Positions 45,437-57,548 of a DNA stretch of 64,000 nucleotides are shown here, one piece after another. The position numbers and the translations under genes were made by a program. Below the pieces are notes generated by a model that saw nothing but the letters and a program-made list of their open reading frames with translations, had not been told where the DNA came from and searched no databases. Numbering within the stretch: the stretch's first letter is position 1; each line of letters starts with the position of its first letter. The DNA is taken from positions 1 through 64,000 of the forward strand of contig CALCSX010000173.1 in the NCBI GenBank assembly GCA_937894165.1. Direction: 5' to 3'. Source of the DNA: an uncultured Saprospiraceae bacterium (lineage in GTDB: Bacteria; Bacteroidota; Bacteroidia; Chitinophagales; Saprospiraceae).

Positions 45437-45440
45437 CTGC

Positions 45441-46316
45441 TTATTTTCCTAATGCTTTTCTCATTGTCTCTCCAATATCAGCCGGAGAATGCACGACATG
45501 GATGCCACATTCTGCCATAATTTTCATTTTGGCTTCAGCTGTGTCTTCATGACCACCTACGATGGCCCCTGCATGCCCCATCGTTCTGCCTGCAGGTGCT
45601 GTTTGACCTGCGATAAATCCTACTACCGGCTTTTTATTCCCTGTAGATTTGATATATTCAGAAGCGAGTGCTTCATAGTTTCCTCCTATCTCTCCTATCA
45701 TTACTATTCCATCAGTCTCAGGATCTTCCATCAGCAATTTGACGGCATCTTTCGTTGGCGTTCCCACGATTGGATCTCCTCCAATGCCTATTGCGGTAGA
45801 AATGCCCATTCCTGCCTTCACTATCTGATCAGCCGCTTCATACGTCAAAGTTCCTGATTTAGAAACTACACCGATTCTACCTTTCTTAAATACAAAACCT
45901 GGCATAATCCCTACTTTGGCCTCATCCGGAGTTATTACACCCGGACAGTTCGGTCCGATTAGTGTAACATCTATATTTTCGAGATATGCCTTCACTTTTA
46001 CCATATCCTGAACCGGAATTCCTTCAGTAATACATACAATAACTTTGATTCCAGCCTCAGCAGCTTCCATTATTGCATCACCTGCAAATGCGGGCGGCAC
46101 AAAAATGATTGATGTATTAGCTTTAGCATTATTAACAGCATCTTGGACTGTATTGAATACAGGCTTGCCCAAATGCTCGCTGCCACCTTTACCCGGTGTA
46201 ACACCCCCGACTACATTGGTTCCATAATCGATCATTTGCTCTGCGTGAAAAGAACCTTCCTTTCCTGTAAAACCTTGGACTATTATTCTTGAATCTTTGT
46301 TTACTAATACTGACAT
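45441..46316 (-). CDS. sucD: Succinate-CoA ligase, alpha subunit
   Basis: 291 residues, full length. CoA-binding Rossmann domain ([31 protein letters not shown]), then the ligase domain with [10 protein letters not shown] and the phosphohistidine loop in [13 protein letters not shown] (about residue 248). It makes succinate and ATP or GTP from succinyl-CoA in the TCA cycle, with a beta subunit (sucC) that is not nearby. It is 14 bp after the ftsB/divIC-like gene, probably sharing its promoter, and ends the operon with a strong terminator. Confidence 0.96.
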   Translation of the reverse strand: MSVLVNKDSRIIVQGFTGKEGSFHAEQMIDYGTNVVGGVTPGKGGSEHLGKPVFNTVQDAVNNAKANTSIIFVPPAFAGDAIMEAAEAGIKVIVCITEGIPVQDMVKVKAYLENIDVTLIGPNCPGVITPDEAKVGIMPGFVFKKGRIGVVSKSGTLTYEAADQIVKAGMGISTAIGIGGDPIVGTPTKDAVKLLMEDPETDGIVMIGEIGGNYEALASEYIKSTGNKKPVVGFIAGQTAPAGRTMGHAGAIVGGHEDTAEAKMKIMAECGIHVVHSPADIGETMRKALGK

Positions 46317-46330
46317 TATTAAATAATATT

Positions 46331-46642
46331 TTATTTATCAATTATAAAAATTTCTTCATTCTCCCTCTGCAGAAAATATCTTTCTCTGGCAAAGGTTTCT
46401 TTGTTTTTCTCCAAATTGATCTTCGCTGCCTTTAATTCCTCGGACATTTCGGTGTAGTACACTCGTTTTTTCTCCAAGTCATTGATGACACCTGATAATT
46501 GGATTTGTGTCGGTATATTGCTTTTATCAAAAAATGTTAAATGAACCAGTATTATAGTCCCAACAACTATGTACTTATTTTTCAATGCATTAGGTACTTT
46601 TACCCAAACAAGACTCAGTTTACTTTGTATGTATCTTAACAT
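46331..46642 (-). CDS. FtsB/DivIC-like septum formation initiator protein
   Basis: 103 residues: a short cytoplasmic segment, one membrane helix (about 23-38, [17 protein letters not shown]), then a coiled coil (about 45-85, [23 protein letters not shown], with [18 protein letters not shown]) and an acidic end. This is the DivIC/FtsB layout of the division complex, where the protein links FtsL and FtsQ. Length matches the family. It has its own promoter between the eno stop and its start and a leader of about 13 nt; sucD follows by 14 bp. Confidence 0.82.
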   Translation of the reverse strand: MLRYIQSKLSLVWVKVPNALKNKYIVVGTIILVHLTFFDKSNIPTQIQLSGVINDLEKKRVYYTEMSEELKAAKINLEKNKETFARERYFLQRENEEIFIIDK

Positions 46643-46661
46643 ATTAAAAATATTTTACATA

Positions 46662-46691
46662 CAAATATAAAACATTATCTGATAGTTACAA
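46662..46691 (-). promoter_or_regulatory. Bacteroidota-type promoter of ftsB/divIC-like-sucD
   Basis: On the minus strand TTG (46691-46689), a 19-base spacer and TATATTTG (46669-46662) fit the consensus. The -33 lies just past the eno stop (46695). The predicted start is near 46655, 13 nt before the ATG. Confidence 0.7.
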
Positions 46692-46694
46692 CTT

Positions 46695-49105
<2,411 letters not shown>

Positions 49106-49109
49106 AGCG

Positions 49110-49117
49110 CAAAGATA
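49110..49117 (-). promoter_or_regulatory. Possible -7 element very close to the carA start
   Basis: TATCTTTG (minus strand) fits TAnnTTTG, but its end is only 4 bp before the ATG at 49105. If used, the carA message would be nearly leaderless. No TTG lies at the 19-base spacing. Confidence 0.35.
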
Positions 49118-49186
49118 AATTTAAATTTAAATATTTTTAATAAGTCCGCTTAAGACTTCTATAATTTTCCAAATCAATAGATATAA

Positions 49187-49218
49187 AAAAGGGTTGAATA
49201 TTACTACTCAACCCTTTT
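49187..49218 (-). terminator. Intrinsic terminator after rplQ
   Basis: AAAAGGGTTGA (49187-49197) and TCAACCCTTTT (49208-49218) form an 11-bp stem with a 10-nt loop and a T-run on the minus strand. It starts 31 bp after the rplQ stop and closes the long ribosomal transcript before carA. Confidence 0.78.
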
Positions 49219-49248
49219 ATATAATATGTATTAAAACATTTCTTAATA

Positions 49249-49758
49249 TTAATCTTCTTTAGATTCTTCTGTTGTTTCAGTTGTATCAACATTTTCAGTT
49301 GATTCATTTTTTACTTCAGTTGTTGCAGCAGAACTCTTCGCCTTACCTCTACGAGTTCTTTTCTTACCCGGAGTCTTATCAGCTTGTGACAATAATAATT
49401 CATTAAAGTCAACAAATTCAATCATAGCTGTTTCGGCACCATCTCCTTTTCTAAATCCGGTTTTGATGATTCTCAAATAACCACCGGGTCTGTCACCAAC
49501 TTTTGCTGCTACAGGACCAAAAAGCTCCTTTACAGATTCTTTGTCTTGAAGGTAACCAAACACAACTCTTCGAGAATGTGTAGTATTACTTTTCCCCTTA
49601 GTAACAAGAGGTTCCAAATAGCCTCTTAAAGCTTTAGCTTTGGCTAAGGTAGTTCTAATTCTCTTATGAAGAATTAATGAATTGGAAAGGCTTTTCAATA
49701 GGGCATCTCTGTGCCCTTTTTTCCTTCCAAGATTGTTGACTTTATCGCCGTGTCTCAT
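49249..49758 (-). CDS. rplQ: 50S ribosomal protein L17
   Basis: 169 residues: L17 core (MRHGDKVNNLGRKKGHRDALLKSLSNSLI, then GYLQDKESVKELFGPVA) ending near residue 125. A Lys/Arg then Thr/Glu-rich tail of about 45 residues (GKKRTRRGKAKSSAA...) makes it longer than the E. coli protein (127). Last gene of the ribosomal block. It sits at the base of the exit tunnel region of the 50S. Confidence 0.97.
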   Translation of the reverse strand: MRHGDKVNNLGRKKGHRDALLKSLSNSLILHKRIRTTLAKAKALRGYLEPLVTKGKSNTTHSRRVVFGYLQDKESVKELFGPVAAKVGDRPGGYLRIIKTGFRKGDGAETAMIEFVDFNELLLSQADKTPGKKRTRRGKAKSSAATTEVKNESTENVDTTETTEESKED

Positions 49759-49830
49759 TTGAAATTTGTTTACATCGCAACACTGATCAATTCATATAGA
49801 AGATCGGTTATTGCAAAAATTTAAAAATTA

Positions 49831-50829
49831 TTATTCTTCGTCTAATTTATATTTAGCCACATCCATACCGAAAGAAAGTCCTTTTTCTTCCAATAACTCC
49901 TCAATCTCCACTAATGACTTCTTACCGAAGTTTCTAAACTTCAATAATTCATGCATGTCGAATTTAACCAATTCTCCAAGGGAATCGATTTTGGCAGCTT
50001 TCAAGCAATTGTATGCTCTTACTGACAAATCTAAATCCTCTAAAGAAGTTTTTAGTAATTTACGCATATGCAAAATATGCTCATCTACGATATTATCTTC
50101 TCGTTTGTTATCGTCGTCAAAAGTGATATTCTCATCCGTGATCAACATCAAATGTTGAATCATAATTCTTGATGCCTCTTTAATAGCGGTCTCAGGATGT
50201 ATAGTTCCATCAGTTTTGATCTCAATGATTAAGCTTTCATAGTCCGTTCTTTGACCTACACGAGTAGTTCCAACTTTATAGGAAACATTCTTGATAGGTG
50301 TATAAATAGCGTCTACAGGGATAACGCCTAGTGGCGCATCTTTCGGAAGATTATCATCAGCAGGAACATAGCCCCTGCCCTTCGTCACTGTTAACTCGAT
50401 TTCTAAACTTACTGACGGCTCCATACTACAAATATGAAGATCGGGATTCATTACTTTGAATACATTCGTATGTTCTTCAATATCACCGGCAATAAAAGTA
50501 TCCTTACCTTTTACAGTTAAATATACTTTATCTTCTGCACTATCATCATCAGAAACTAATTTCTTCAGACGTATTTTTTTAACATTCAGAATGATTTCTA
50601 TAACATCTTCTACAACACCGTTAATGGTTGAGAATTCATGATCCACACCGGCAATACGAATGGCAGAGATAGCATGACCTTCCAAAGAAGAAAGTAAAAC
50701 TCTTCTAAGTGAATTACCTACTGTCTGACCAAATCCGGGTTCTAGAGGTTTGAATTCAAAAGTACCATAAAAATCATCTGCTTTGTGAAGAAGGATTTTA
50801 TCTGGTTTGTGGAAATTTAATATACTCAT
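49831..50829 (-). CDS. rpoA: RNA polymerase subunit alpha
   Basis: 332 residues from the ATG at 50829 (MSILNFHKPDKILL); the frame is open for 17 more codons, but that extension is not alpha-like. The N-terminal dimerisation domain (FEFKPLEPGFGQTVGNSLRR, LEGHAISAIRIAGV) assembles RNAP. After an acidic linker, the C-terminal domain (DLSVRAYNCLKAAKIDSLGE, RNFGKKSLVEIEELL) contacts activators and UP elements. It is in the classical alpha operon position, between rpsD and rplQ. Confidence 0.97.
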   Translation of the reverse strand: MSILNFHKPDKILLHKADDFYGTFEFKPLEPGFGQTVGNSLRRVLLSSLEGHAISAIRIAGVDHEFSTINGVVEDVIEIILNVKKIRLKKLVSDDDSAEDKVYLTVKGKDTFIAGDIEEHTNVFKVMNPDLHICSMEPSVSLEIELTVTKGRGYVPADDNLPKDAPLGVIPVDAIYTPIKNVSYKVGTTRVGQRTDYESLIIEIKTDGTIHPETAIKEASRIMIQHLMLITDENITFDDDNKREDNIVDEHILHMRKLLKTSLEDLDLSVRAYNCLKAAKIDSLGELVKFDMHELLKFRNFGKKSLVEIEELLEEKGLSFGMDVAKYKLDEE

Positions 50830-50904
50830 AATTTTAAAAGATTCTAGAGTCAGGAAATGAAACAAAAACAGAATTGACAATTGGCTGAGCCAATTGTCAA
50901 AATC

Positions 50905-51516
50905 TTACTTAGAGTATAATTCTACGATTAATTGCTCGTTAATTTTCTCAGGTATTTGATCTCTTGTTGGATATTCAATGAATTTACCTTCGAACTTGTC
51001 CGGATTAAACTCCAGCCAAGGATATTTGACAGAATCTTTTCTGTTCCCAACATTACTCTCAACGATATGTAGGTGTTGAGATTTACCTCGTACTGATACT
51101 ATATCACCCGGTCTCAATTGCATTGAAGGAATATTTGTAACTACACCATTCACTACTATATGCTTATGAGAAACAAATTGTCTTGCGCCGCTCCTAGTAG
51201 GAGAAATACCTAATCTAAAAACAACATTATCCAATCGAGATTCCAACAATTGAAGCAACACCTCACCTGTCACACCACCTTTACTGTTAGCTTTTTTGAA
51301 CAAGTTTCTAAACTGTCTTTCCAAAACACCATAAGTGAACTTTGCCTTTTGCTTTTCCATCAATTGCAAACCGTAGTCACTCTTTTGTTTTCTTCTTCTA
51401 CCAGCACCGTGTTGTCCCGGAGGATATTTTTTTCTTTCGAATGCTTTATCGTATCCGAAAATTGACTCTCCGAATGCACGAGATTTCTTAGTCTTGGGGC
51501 CTGTATATCTTGCCAT
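50905..51516 (-). CDS. rpsD: 30S ribosomal protein S4
   Basis: 203 residues: [12 protein letters not shown] near the start, [18 protein letters not shown], and the S4 RNA-binding domain [17 protein letters not shown] with [15 protein letters not shown]. It is a primary 16S binder that starts 30S assembly, and in E. coli represses the alpha operon. It is 28 bp after rpsK. No zinc cysteines are present, as in many S4 forms of this type. Confidence 0.98.
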   Translation of the reverse strand: MARYTGPKTKKSRAFGESIFGYDKAFERKKYPPGQHGAGRRRKQKSDYGLQLMEKQKAKFTYGVLERQFRNLFKKANSKGGVTGEVLLQLLESRLDNVVFRLGISPTRSGARQFVSHKHIVVNGVVTNIPSMQLRPGDIVSVRGKSQHLHIVESNVGNRKDSVKYPWLEFNPDKFEGKFIEYPTRDQIPEKINEQLIVELYSK

Positions 51517-51544
51517 TATCTAATAATTAATTAAATTCTTCTAA

Positions 51545-51934
51545 TTAAACTCTTCTTTTCTTAGGAGGTCTGCAACCATTGTGTGGCAATGGCGTAACGT
51601 CTTTGATCTTAAGGACTTTAATTCCTGTATTATCAATCGCTCTAATTGCTCCTTCACGACCACTACCCGGACCTTTCACATAGACAGTTGCTGATCGCAT
51701 TCCAAGATCATAAGCCACTTTCGCCGCATCCGCAGCAGCTATCTGAGCTGCATAAGGAGTGTTTTTCTTGGATCCACGAAACCCGGACTTACCCGCAGTT
51801 CCCCAACTAATCACCTGACCTCTCTTGTTGGTGATAGAAATAATAATATTGTTAAAAGAAGCTTGAATAAATGCAAGTCCATCTGACTCTACAATTACGT
51901 TCTTCTTTTTTACTTTTTTTGTATTCTTTGCCAT
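51545..51934 (-). CDS. rpsK: 30S ribosomal protein S11
   Basis: 129 residues with the S11 signature: [54 protein letters not shown] and the end [21 protein letters not shown] (here [16 protein letters not shown]). It lies in the platform of the 30S. The start is 24 bp after rpsM, with the AT-rich leader wording TTAATTAGTAGATAATGGC that is nearly repeated before rpsD. Confidence 0.98.
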   Translation of the reverse strand: MAKNTKKVKKKNVIVESDGLAFIQASFNNIIISITNKRGQVISWGTAGKSGFRGSKKNTPYAAQIAAADAAKVAYDLGMRSATVYVKGPGSGREGAIRAIDNTGIKVLKIKDVTPLPHNGCRPPKKRRV

Positions 51935-51958
51935 TATCTACTAATTAATCTATTTTAA

Positions 51959-52336
51959 TTATTTAGTTGCCTTCTTCTTGTTAGCCACAGTCTTACGCTT
52001 TCCTTTTCTAGTTCTAGCGTTTGTCTTAGTTCTTTGACCTCTTAAAGGCAAACCTTTCCTGTGACGAAGACCTCTATAACATGCTATATCCATCAATCTC
52101 TTGATATTCAATTGAACCTCAGATCTTAACTGACCTTCAACTTTATATTCATTGTTAAGGATCGCAGATATAACTTTGATATTATCATCAGACCAATCAG
52201 AAACTTTCGTGTTTTCATCAATTTCAGCTTTCGCTAATATCTCCTTTGAAAGAGAGTTCCCTACACCATAGATGTAAGTAAGACTAATTACGCCTCTTTT
52301 GTTTCTCGGCAAATCTACACCAACTATTCTAGCCAT
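51959..52336 (-). CDS. rpsM: 30S ribosomal protein S13
   Basis: 125 residues: [38 protein letters not shown], and the basic tail [27 protein letters not shown] (positions about 86-112) that reaches the P-site tRNA. It forms the head bridge with the 50S. It follows rpmJ by 17 bp. Confidence 0.98.
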   Translation of the reverse strand: MARIVGVDLPRNKRGVISLTYIYGVGNSLSKEILAKAEIDENTKVSDWSDDNIKVISAILNNEYKVEGQLRSEVQLNIKRLMDIACYRGLRHRKGLPLRGQRTKTNARTRKGKRKTVANKKKATK

Positions 52337-52353
52337 TATTTAAAGGTTTATTT

Positions 52354-52470
52354 TTATCCTTGTCTTTGTTTAAATTTCGGGTTCTTCTTGTTTATCACAA
52401 ACAACTTCCCTTTACGTCTTACAATCTTGCAATCCGCTGATCTTTTCTTAATAGATGCTTTTACTTTCAT
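52354..52470 (-). CDS. rpmJ: 50S ribosomal protein L36
   Basis: A 38-residue gene, easily missed for its size. Translation begins [20 protein letters not shown] and ends [12 protein letters not shown]. It matches L36 throughout. Only one cysteine (Cys14) remains of the Cys3-His zinc set in the C+ form, so it is a C- (zinc-free) type, as usual in Bacteroidota. It sits between infA and rpsM, the conserved place. The ATG is 8 bp after the infA stop. Confidence 0.95.
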   Translation of the reverse strand: MKVKASIKKRSADCKIVRRKGKLFVINKKNPKFKQRQG

Positions 52471-52478
52471 AACTTGCT

Positions 52479-52697
52479 TTATTTATATCTATATGTTATC
52501 CGCCCTCTGGACAGATCATACGGTGACATTTCGACTGCAACTTTGTCTCCAGGTAAAATACGGATATAATTCATTCGCATCTTACCTGAAATTGTAGCAA
52601 TTATTTCGTGGTCATTTTCTAACCTTACACGAAACATTGCATTCGAAAGTGCTTCTACAATAACACCGTCTTGCTTTATTAAATCCTGTTTTGCCAT
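52479..52697 (-). CDS. infA: Translation initiation factor IF-1
   Basis: 72 residues, exactly the usual length: [21 protein letters not shown], then the OB-fold motif [20 protein letters not shown], and [15 protein letters not shown]. It occupies the 30S A site during initiation. It follows map by 37 bp and precedes rpmJ. Confidence 0.98.
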   Translation of the reverse strand: MAKQDLIKQDGVIVEALSNAMFRVRLENDHEIIATISGKMRMNYIRILPGDKVAVEMSPYDLSRGRITYRYK

Positions 52698-52734
52698 TCA
52701 AAATAATTTCGGAGTGCAAATATCGTAATATTAA

Positions 52735-53541
52735 TTAAAATATCATAATATTATCATTCTTTTTTAATGCATCTTTTAATAATGCGTGATCAGATAAAAT
52801 CTCCGGTCCTTCGGAAGTAATTGCAATTGTATGCTCAAAATGTGCTGATGGCTTCAAATCCTTCGTATAAATCGTCCATCCATCATTTGCCTGCAATATA
52901 GTTTTGGTACCAAGATTGATCATTGGCTCAATCGCAATAACTAATCCCTCTTGTATCTTTACCCCCTTACCTCTTCTACCAAAATTTGGAACCTCGGGAG
53001 CTTCATGCAAGCTTCTTCCTACACCATGACCTACCATTTCCCGAACTACAGAAAATCCATTTTGACCCTCCGCAAAATCCTGAACTGCAAATCCAATATC
53101 GCCAATTCTATTTCCAATTCGCGCTGCTTCAATTCCTAAATACAACGATTTTTCGGTAACTCTTAAAAGATTTAATACCTCATCCTTTACTTCTCCAAGT
53201 GCAAATGTGAATGCACAATCACCATAAAATCCATTTTTTAAAGATCCACAATCTACAGATACAATATCTCCATCTTGAAACTCTTTATTATTTGGAATCC
53301 CATGAACGACAACAGCATTTGGAGAAATACACAAAGTATTCGGAAAACCACCGTAACCTTTAAAACCGGGTACTGCACCCAAATCTCTTATCACCTCCTC
53401 AGCAGCAGCATCAATATCCAACCCGCTTATACCGGGTCTGATTAGTTCGGCAACTCTGCTTAACGCCTTAGCAACTATAAGACAACTTTCCCTAATTAAT
53501 TCAATTTCTTCAGGTGTCTTATAATAAATAGCTTTGGACAT
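52735..53541 (-). CDS. map: Methionine aminopeptidase type I
   Basis: 268 residues. The five metal ligands of type I MAP can be placed: VDCGSLKNGFYGDCAF (two Asp), GHGVGRSLHEAPEVPN (His), AIEPMINLG (Glu), and the last Glu in AHFEHTIAIT. VVHGIPNN holds the substrate histidine. It removes the initiator methionine of nascent proteins. It is in the common bacterial position between secY and infA. Confidence 0.97.
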   Translation of the reverse strand: MSKAIYYKTPEEIELIRESCLIVAKALSRVAELIRPGISGLDIDAAAEEVIRDLGAVPGFKGYGGFPNTLCISPNAVVVHGIPNNKEFQDGDIVSVDCGSLKNGFYGDCAFTFALGEVKDEVLNLLRVTEKSLYLGIEAARIGNRIGDIGFAVQDFAEGQNGFSVVREMVGHGVGRSLHEAPEVPNFGRRGKGVKIQEGLVIAIEPMINLGTKTILQANDGWTIYTKDLKPSAHFEHTIAITSEGPEILSDHALLKDALKKNDNIMIF

Positions 53542-53566
53542 TAATAATAGTTTATATTAAAATAAA

Positions 53567-54937
53567 TTACATATCAGAACCGATCTGCATTGCGCTTCTT
53601 CCCTGGATCTTGCCACTTTTGACCAATCCATCATATTTTCTCATCAATAAATAACTTTCAATTTGCTGTAACGTATCTAAAATTACAGCTACAAGAATTA
53701 ATAATGAAGTTCCACCAAAGAATAAGGCAAATCCAAAATTAACTCCGAATGCAGCAACAATTGCAGGAAAAATTGCAATGATACCCAAGAAAATTGATCC
53801 CGGCAAAGTAACTCTACTCAAAATTGAATCAATATAATCTTCAGTAGCTTTCCCCGGTTTAACTCCAGGAATAAATGCATTCTGTCTTTTCAAATACTCT
53901 GAATACTGTTGCGGATTAACCAACAAAGCAGTATATATATATGTGAATATTACTACTAGTAAGAAGTATATCACATTATAGGGTACGGATGTAAAATCAT
54001 TTAAAGATTGCAACAATTCTGCAAACCATCCCGTTCCCGGCTCAGTGCCTGACATCCATTGGGAAACTGTCAAAGGAAGAAACATCAATGCTTGCGCAAA
54101 TATGATAGGCATAACACCCGCTGCATTCAGTTTCACCGGTATATAATCTCTGGCTCCTGCTGTCGGCAAATCTCCGGCAGCTCGTCCCACAACTCTTTTT
54201 GCGAACTGTAATGGGATTCTTCGAACACCTTGGATAACCAAAATAGTAGCCAAAACAACAAAGAACAAAATCGTTAATTCCAAAAGGAAAATTAAAAGAC
54301 CATTGCTGTTAAATTGTGTTTGTAGCTCAAAAACAAAAGCTGAAGGTAAAGTCGCTATGATTCCAATCATAATTAAAATAGAAACACCATTGCCTATACC
54401 TTTATCCGTAATTTTCTCACCCAACCACATGGCAAACATAGTACCGGTTGCTAAAATAATTATATTCGAAAACCAAAACACTGTATTATCAACCTGGCCT
54501 GACTTGGCACCTTGGCTTATAATGTAAGTTAAATATGCACCACCTTGAACTAAAGTGATCGCAACTGTCAAATACCTTGTAATTTGAGCCAATTTCTTCC
54601 TGCCGGACTCCCCTTCTCTTTGCTGTAGCTTCTGAAAATAAGGAACAGCGAAACCAAGTAATTGAACAATGATCGAAGCTGTGATATAAGGCATTATACC
54701 TAAAGCAAAAACAGAGGCTCTATTAAAGGCACCTCCGGCAAATATATTTATTAATCCTAATAAATCAGTTGCTCCACCTTGCCCAGACGCATCTGCCAAA
54801 GCTGATGGAATTACACCCGGTAAAACAACATATGATCCAAATCTGTATATAAAAAGCAAAGCTAAAGTGAAAAGAATTTTCTTCCTTAACTCTTCAATGC
54901 TCCATATATTTTTAAGTGTCGTAAAGAACTTATTCAT
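53567..54937 (-). CDS. secY: Preprotein translocase subunit SecY
   Basis: 456 residues with ten predicted membrane helices. The first has RKKILFTLALLFIYRFGSYVVLPGVI; the plug/TM2 region is GGAFNRASVFALGIMPYITASIIVQ; loop C5 has the conserved arginine run in GVRRIPLQFAKRVVG. It is the channel of the Sec translocon in the inner membrane. It follows rplO by 9 bp and precedes map by 25 bp. Confidence 0.98.
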   Translation of the reverse strand: MNKFFTTLKNIWSIEELRKKILFTLALLFIYRFGSYVVLPGVIPSALADASGQGGATDLLGLINIFAGGAFNRASVFALGIMPYITASIIVQLLGFAVPYFQKLQQREGESGRKKLAQITRYLTVAITLVQGGAYLTYIISQGAKSGQVDNTVFWFSNIIILATGTMFAMWLGEKITDKGIGNGVSILIMIGIIATLPSAFVFELQTQFNSNGLLIFLLELTILFFVVLATILVIQGVRRIPLQFAKRVVGRAAGDLPTAGARDYIPVKLNAAGVMPIIFAQALMFLPLTVSQWMSGTEPGTGWFAELLQSLNDFTSVPYNVIYFLLVVIFTYIYTALLVNPQQYSEYLKRQNAFIPGVKPGKATEDYIDSILSRVTLPGSIFLGIIAIFPAIVAAFGVNFGFALFFGGTSLLILVAVILDTLQQIESYLLMRKYDGLVKSGKIQGRSAMQIGSDM

Positions 54938-54946
54938 TATTCTGAT

Positions 54947-55393
54947 TTAAAGAATTGTTATAGAACCTCCCTTCCCTTCAATTGCACTCTTAGCAGTTTC
55001 AGAGATTGCATTTCCTTGTACATTTAAAGCTGCACTTAGCTCGCCATAAGCTAAAACTTTAATTTTTGCACCAGCAGTAACAATATTATTTTTTACTAGA
55101 AATTCAATTGTAATATCTGTAGTGTTGAATTTTTCGCTAATCTCCTGCAATCTTGCAAGATTCATAGGAACATACTCAACTCTATTTGGACTATTAAATC
55201 CTCTTTTAGGAAGTCTCATTTGAAGTGGCATTTGACCACCCTCAAAATGTCGCTTACTCTTGTAGCCTGATCTGGATTTAGCACCTTTATGACCTCTTCC
55301 GGCAGTTCCGCCCGCACCCGAAGCAGGACCTCGAGCAATTCTCTTTCTATTCTTCGTTGAGCCTGTTGAAGGCTTTAAGCTATGTAATTTCAT
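54947..55393 (-). CDS. rplO: 50S ribosomal protein L15
   Basis: 148 residues: the basic N terminus MKLHSLKPSTGSTKNRKRIA with RGPASGAGGTAGRGHKGAKS, then MPLQMRLPKRGFNSPNRVEY, and the globular end VLAYGELSAALNVQGNAIS. It binds 23S rRNA late in 50S assembly. It lies between rpmD and secY. Confidence 0.97.
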   Translation of the reverse strand: MKLHSLKPSTGSTKNRKRIARGPASGAGGTAGRGHKGAKSRSGYKSKRHFEGGQMPLQMRLPKRGFNSPNRVEYVPMNLARLQEISEKFNTTDITIEFLVKNNIVTAGAKIKVLAYGELSAALNVQGNAISETAKSAIEGKGGSITIL

Positions 55394-55431
55394 AATATAA
55401 TTACTCTAAATTCTTAATCAATTAATGACAC

Positions 55432-55620
55432 CTATTTTTTATCATCGCGCTCAACACTTACCAAGTGCTGAACCTTATCAATCATACCTAAAACAGCAGG
55501 TGAGTCTTCATGTGTAACCACCTTTCCTATTTTAGTCAGACCTAAAGCGATCATGGTGTTTTTTTGTCTGTGAGTTGTCTTAATAACACTCTTTTCTTGT
55601 TTAATCTTGATCGTAGCCAT
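55432..55620 (-). CDS. rpmD: 50S ribosomal protein L30
   Basis: 62 residues: ATIKIKQEKSVIKTTHRQKN, TMIALGLTKIGKVVTHEDSP and VLGMIDKVQHLVSVE fit the short bacterial L30. It follows rpsE by 11 bp and precedes rplO by 38 bp. Confidence 0.95.
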   Translation of the reverse strand: MATIKIKQEKSVIKTTHRQKNTMIALGLTKIGKVVTHEDSPAVLGMIDKVQHLVSVERDDKK

Positions 55621-55631
55621 TGCTTTATATT

Positions 55632-56150
55632 TTAGCCGTTAAAGACTTTATCTACAGAAATTTTTCTTGTCTTAGCTATCTCCATTGGAGATCTCAATTT
55701 GGTCAAAGCATCAATAGTCGCTTTAACAACGTTGTGCGGATTTGATGAGCCCTGAGATTTTGCCAATACATCATGTACACCTGCAATTTCTAAAACTGCT
55801 CTCATTGCTCCACCGGCGATAACTCCTGTACCCGCAGATGATGGCTTTATTAATACCTTACCGGCACCGAATTTACCTTTCTGCTCATGAGGAATAGTTC
55901 CTTTATACAAAGGAAAAGTAATTAAACTCTTCTTAGCATCATCAACAGCTTTAGCAATAGCCTCAGAAACCTCTCTCGCTTTTCCAAGTCCGTGACCTAC
56001 TGTACCTTTTCCATCTCCTACCACTACTATGGCAGCGAAACTAAATGTACGACCACCTTTGGTAACTTTAGCTACCCTGTTTAATGAAACTAGCTTATCT
56101 TGTAAATCAGTTTCTGCAGGTTTAACTCTACTTTGCTTATTATTAGCCAT
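55632..56150 (-). CDS. rpsE: 30S ribosomal protein S5
   Basis: 172 residues: dsRBD-like half ([40 protein letters not shown]) and C-terminal S5 half ([40 protein letters not shown]). It contributes to decoding accuracy at the mRNA entry. Its gene lies between rplR and rpmD. Confidence 0.98.
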   Translation of the reverse strand: MANNKQSRVKPAETDLQDKLVSLNRVAKVTKGGRTFSFAAIVVVGDGKGTVGHGLGKAREVSEAIAKAVDDAKKSLITFPLYKGTIPHEQKGKFGAGKVLIKPSSAGTGVIAGGAMRAVLEIAGVHDVLAKSQGSSNPHNVVKATIDALTKLRSPMEIAKTRKISVDKVFNG

Positions 56151-56171
56151 CTTTATCTTAATATTTTCTTA

Positions 56172-56525
56172 TTAGAATTTTAATCCGGTTTCTCGAGCTG
56201 AATCAGCGAGAGCTTTCACTCTACCATGGTACAAATAGCCACCTCTGTCAAAAACTACATTTTCGATCTTCCCGGCTAATGCTCTTTCCGCCAACAATTT
56301 TCCAACTGCTTTTGATTGATCTATTCTCTTGTCAGCACTTTGCACTGCATCTTCAAGAGAATTAGCTGCTACTAAGGTAACACCTTTGGTATCATCGATA
56401 ATCTGAGCATAAATTGCTTTGTTAGATCTATACACAGAAATTCTTGGTCTTTCAGCAGTACCAACAACTTTTGCTCGTATTCTGAACCTGATATTATTTC
56501 TTCGTGTTATTTTTGTTGGTTTCAT
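56172..56525 (-). CDS. rplR: 50S ribosomal protein L18
   Basis: 117 residues: [37 protein letters not shown] (here [17 protein letters not shown]) and [20 protein letters not shown]. It binds 5S rRNA with L5 and L25. It is between rplF and rpsE in the spc cluster. Confidence 0.97.
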   Translation of the reverse strand: MKPTKITRRNNIRFRIRAKVVGTAERPRISVYRSNKAIYAQIIDDTKGVTLVAANSLEDAVQSADKRIDQSKAVGKLLAERALAGKIENVVFDRGGYLYHGRVKALADSARETGLKF

Positions 56526-56543
56526 TACCTCAAAATTTTAAAA

Positions 56544-57101
56544 TTATTTTTTACCTGCAGTTTTTCCTGCTTTTCTTCTTATTACCTCACCTTGGTACTT
56601 AATACCTTTTCCTTTGTAAGGTTCCGGTCTTCTAAAGTCTCTGATTTTAGCTGCAATTTGACCAAGCAATTGTTTATCAGAAGATTCTAGTAATACTCTT
56701 GGAGGTGATCCCTTTTCAGTTGTTGTTGTTAACTTCACTTCATCAGGAATCATAAACATCACCGGGTGGGAATAACCTAAGCTTAATTCAAGTAAATTAC
56801 CTGTATTGCTTGCTCTGTAACCAACACCAATCAACTCAAGAGTTCTGGTATAACCATTAGATACACCTTCGACCATGTTGAATAAGAGAGCTCTCGTCAA
56901 TCCATGAACAGATCTGTGTCTCTTTTGATTAGTTGGTCTGGTAATTGTAATTATACCGGCATCTTCCTGTATAGTCAAGTCCGGATCAAACTTTTGCTTA
57001 AGTTCGCCCTTTGGTCCTTTGACCGTGACTTCGTTTCCCTTCTTGATATCGATCGTAACTCCTTTTACTAAATCGATAGGGGCATTCCCAATCCTTGACA
57101 T
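56544..57101 (-). CDS. rplF: 50S ribosomal protein L6
   Basis: 185 residues with two L6 repeats: SRIGNAPIDLVKGVTIDIKK with VTVKGPKGELKQKF, and ELIGVGYRASNTGNLLELSL. It ends with the signature RRPEPYKGKGIKYQGEVIRRK-type segment (starting near residue 160). It binds helix 97 of 23S rRNA near the factor-binding site. Confidence 0.97.
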   Translation of the reverse strand: MSRIGNAPIDLVKGVTIDIKKGNEVTVKGPKGELKQKFDPDLTIQEDAGIITITRPTNQKRHRSVHGLTRALLFNMVEGVSNGYTRTLELIGVGYRASNTGNLLELSLGYSHPVMFMIPDEVKLTTTTEKGSPPRVLLESSDKQLLGQIAAKIRDFRRPEPYKGKGIKYQGEVIRRKAGKTAGKK

Positions 57102-57125
57102 AATAATTTGTTTTCTATATCTTAA

Positions 57126-57530
57126 TTAATATATGTAGCAGAGCACCTCTCCACCAACATTCAATTCTTTCGCTTTCTTACCGGTAACAACACCCTTTGA
57201 TGTTGATACTATTGACACACCTAAACCATTTATAATTCTTGGTATTTCAGTAGATTTAGAAAACTTTCTCAAACCAGGCTTGCTGATTCTACCTAATTCT
57301 CTAATAACCGGTTGCTTAGTCTGTGGATCATATTTGATAGCAATCTCAATACTACCTTGGTGATTCTCAGTCTCTAAAAATCTATACTTTAATATAAAAC
57401 CCTGTTCGTACAGAATTTCAGTAATTCTCTTCTTCAAATTAGACGCAGGAATTTCAACCACTTTATGGTTAGCCATCTGTGCATTTCTAATGCGTGTTAA
57501 ATAATCTCCTATTGGGTCTGTGACTGCCAT
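57126..57530 (-). CDS. rpsH: 30S ribosomal protein S8
   Basis: 134 residues: DPIGDYLTRIRNAQMANHKV, KKRITEILYEQGFI, and the end signature GVVTGKKAKELNVGGEVLCY. It is a primary binder of the 16S central domain, and in E. coli is the translational repressor of the spc operon. No repressor site was identified here. Confidence 0.97.
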   Translation of the reverse strand: MAVTDPIGDYLTRIRNAQMANHKVVEIPASNLKKRITEILYEQGFILKYRFLETENHQGSIEIAIKYDPQTKQPVIRELGRISKPGLRKFSKSTEIPRIINGLGVSIVSTSKGVVTGKKAKELNVGGEVLCYIY

Positions 57531-57548
57531 TTCTTAATCTTTTATAAA

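Larger units (their letters stand above)
45011..45440. other. 430-bp intergenic region between the PKD/T9SS gene and sucD
   Basis: The right end holds the sucD terminator (45411-45436). The left end holds the leader hairpin (45033-45066) and promoter (45096-45128) of the minus-strand PKD/T9SS gene. The middle, about 45130-45400, is AT-rich with no open frame or RNA gene that I recognise. Confidence 0.6.
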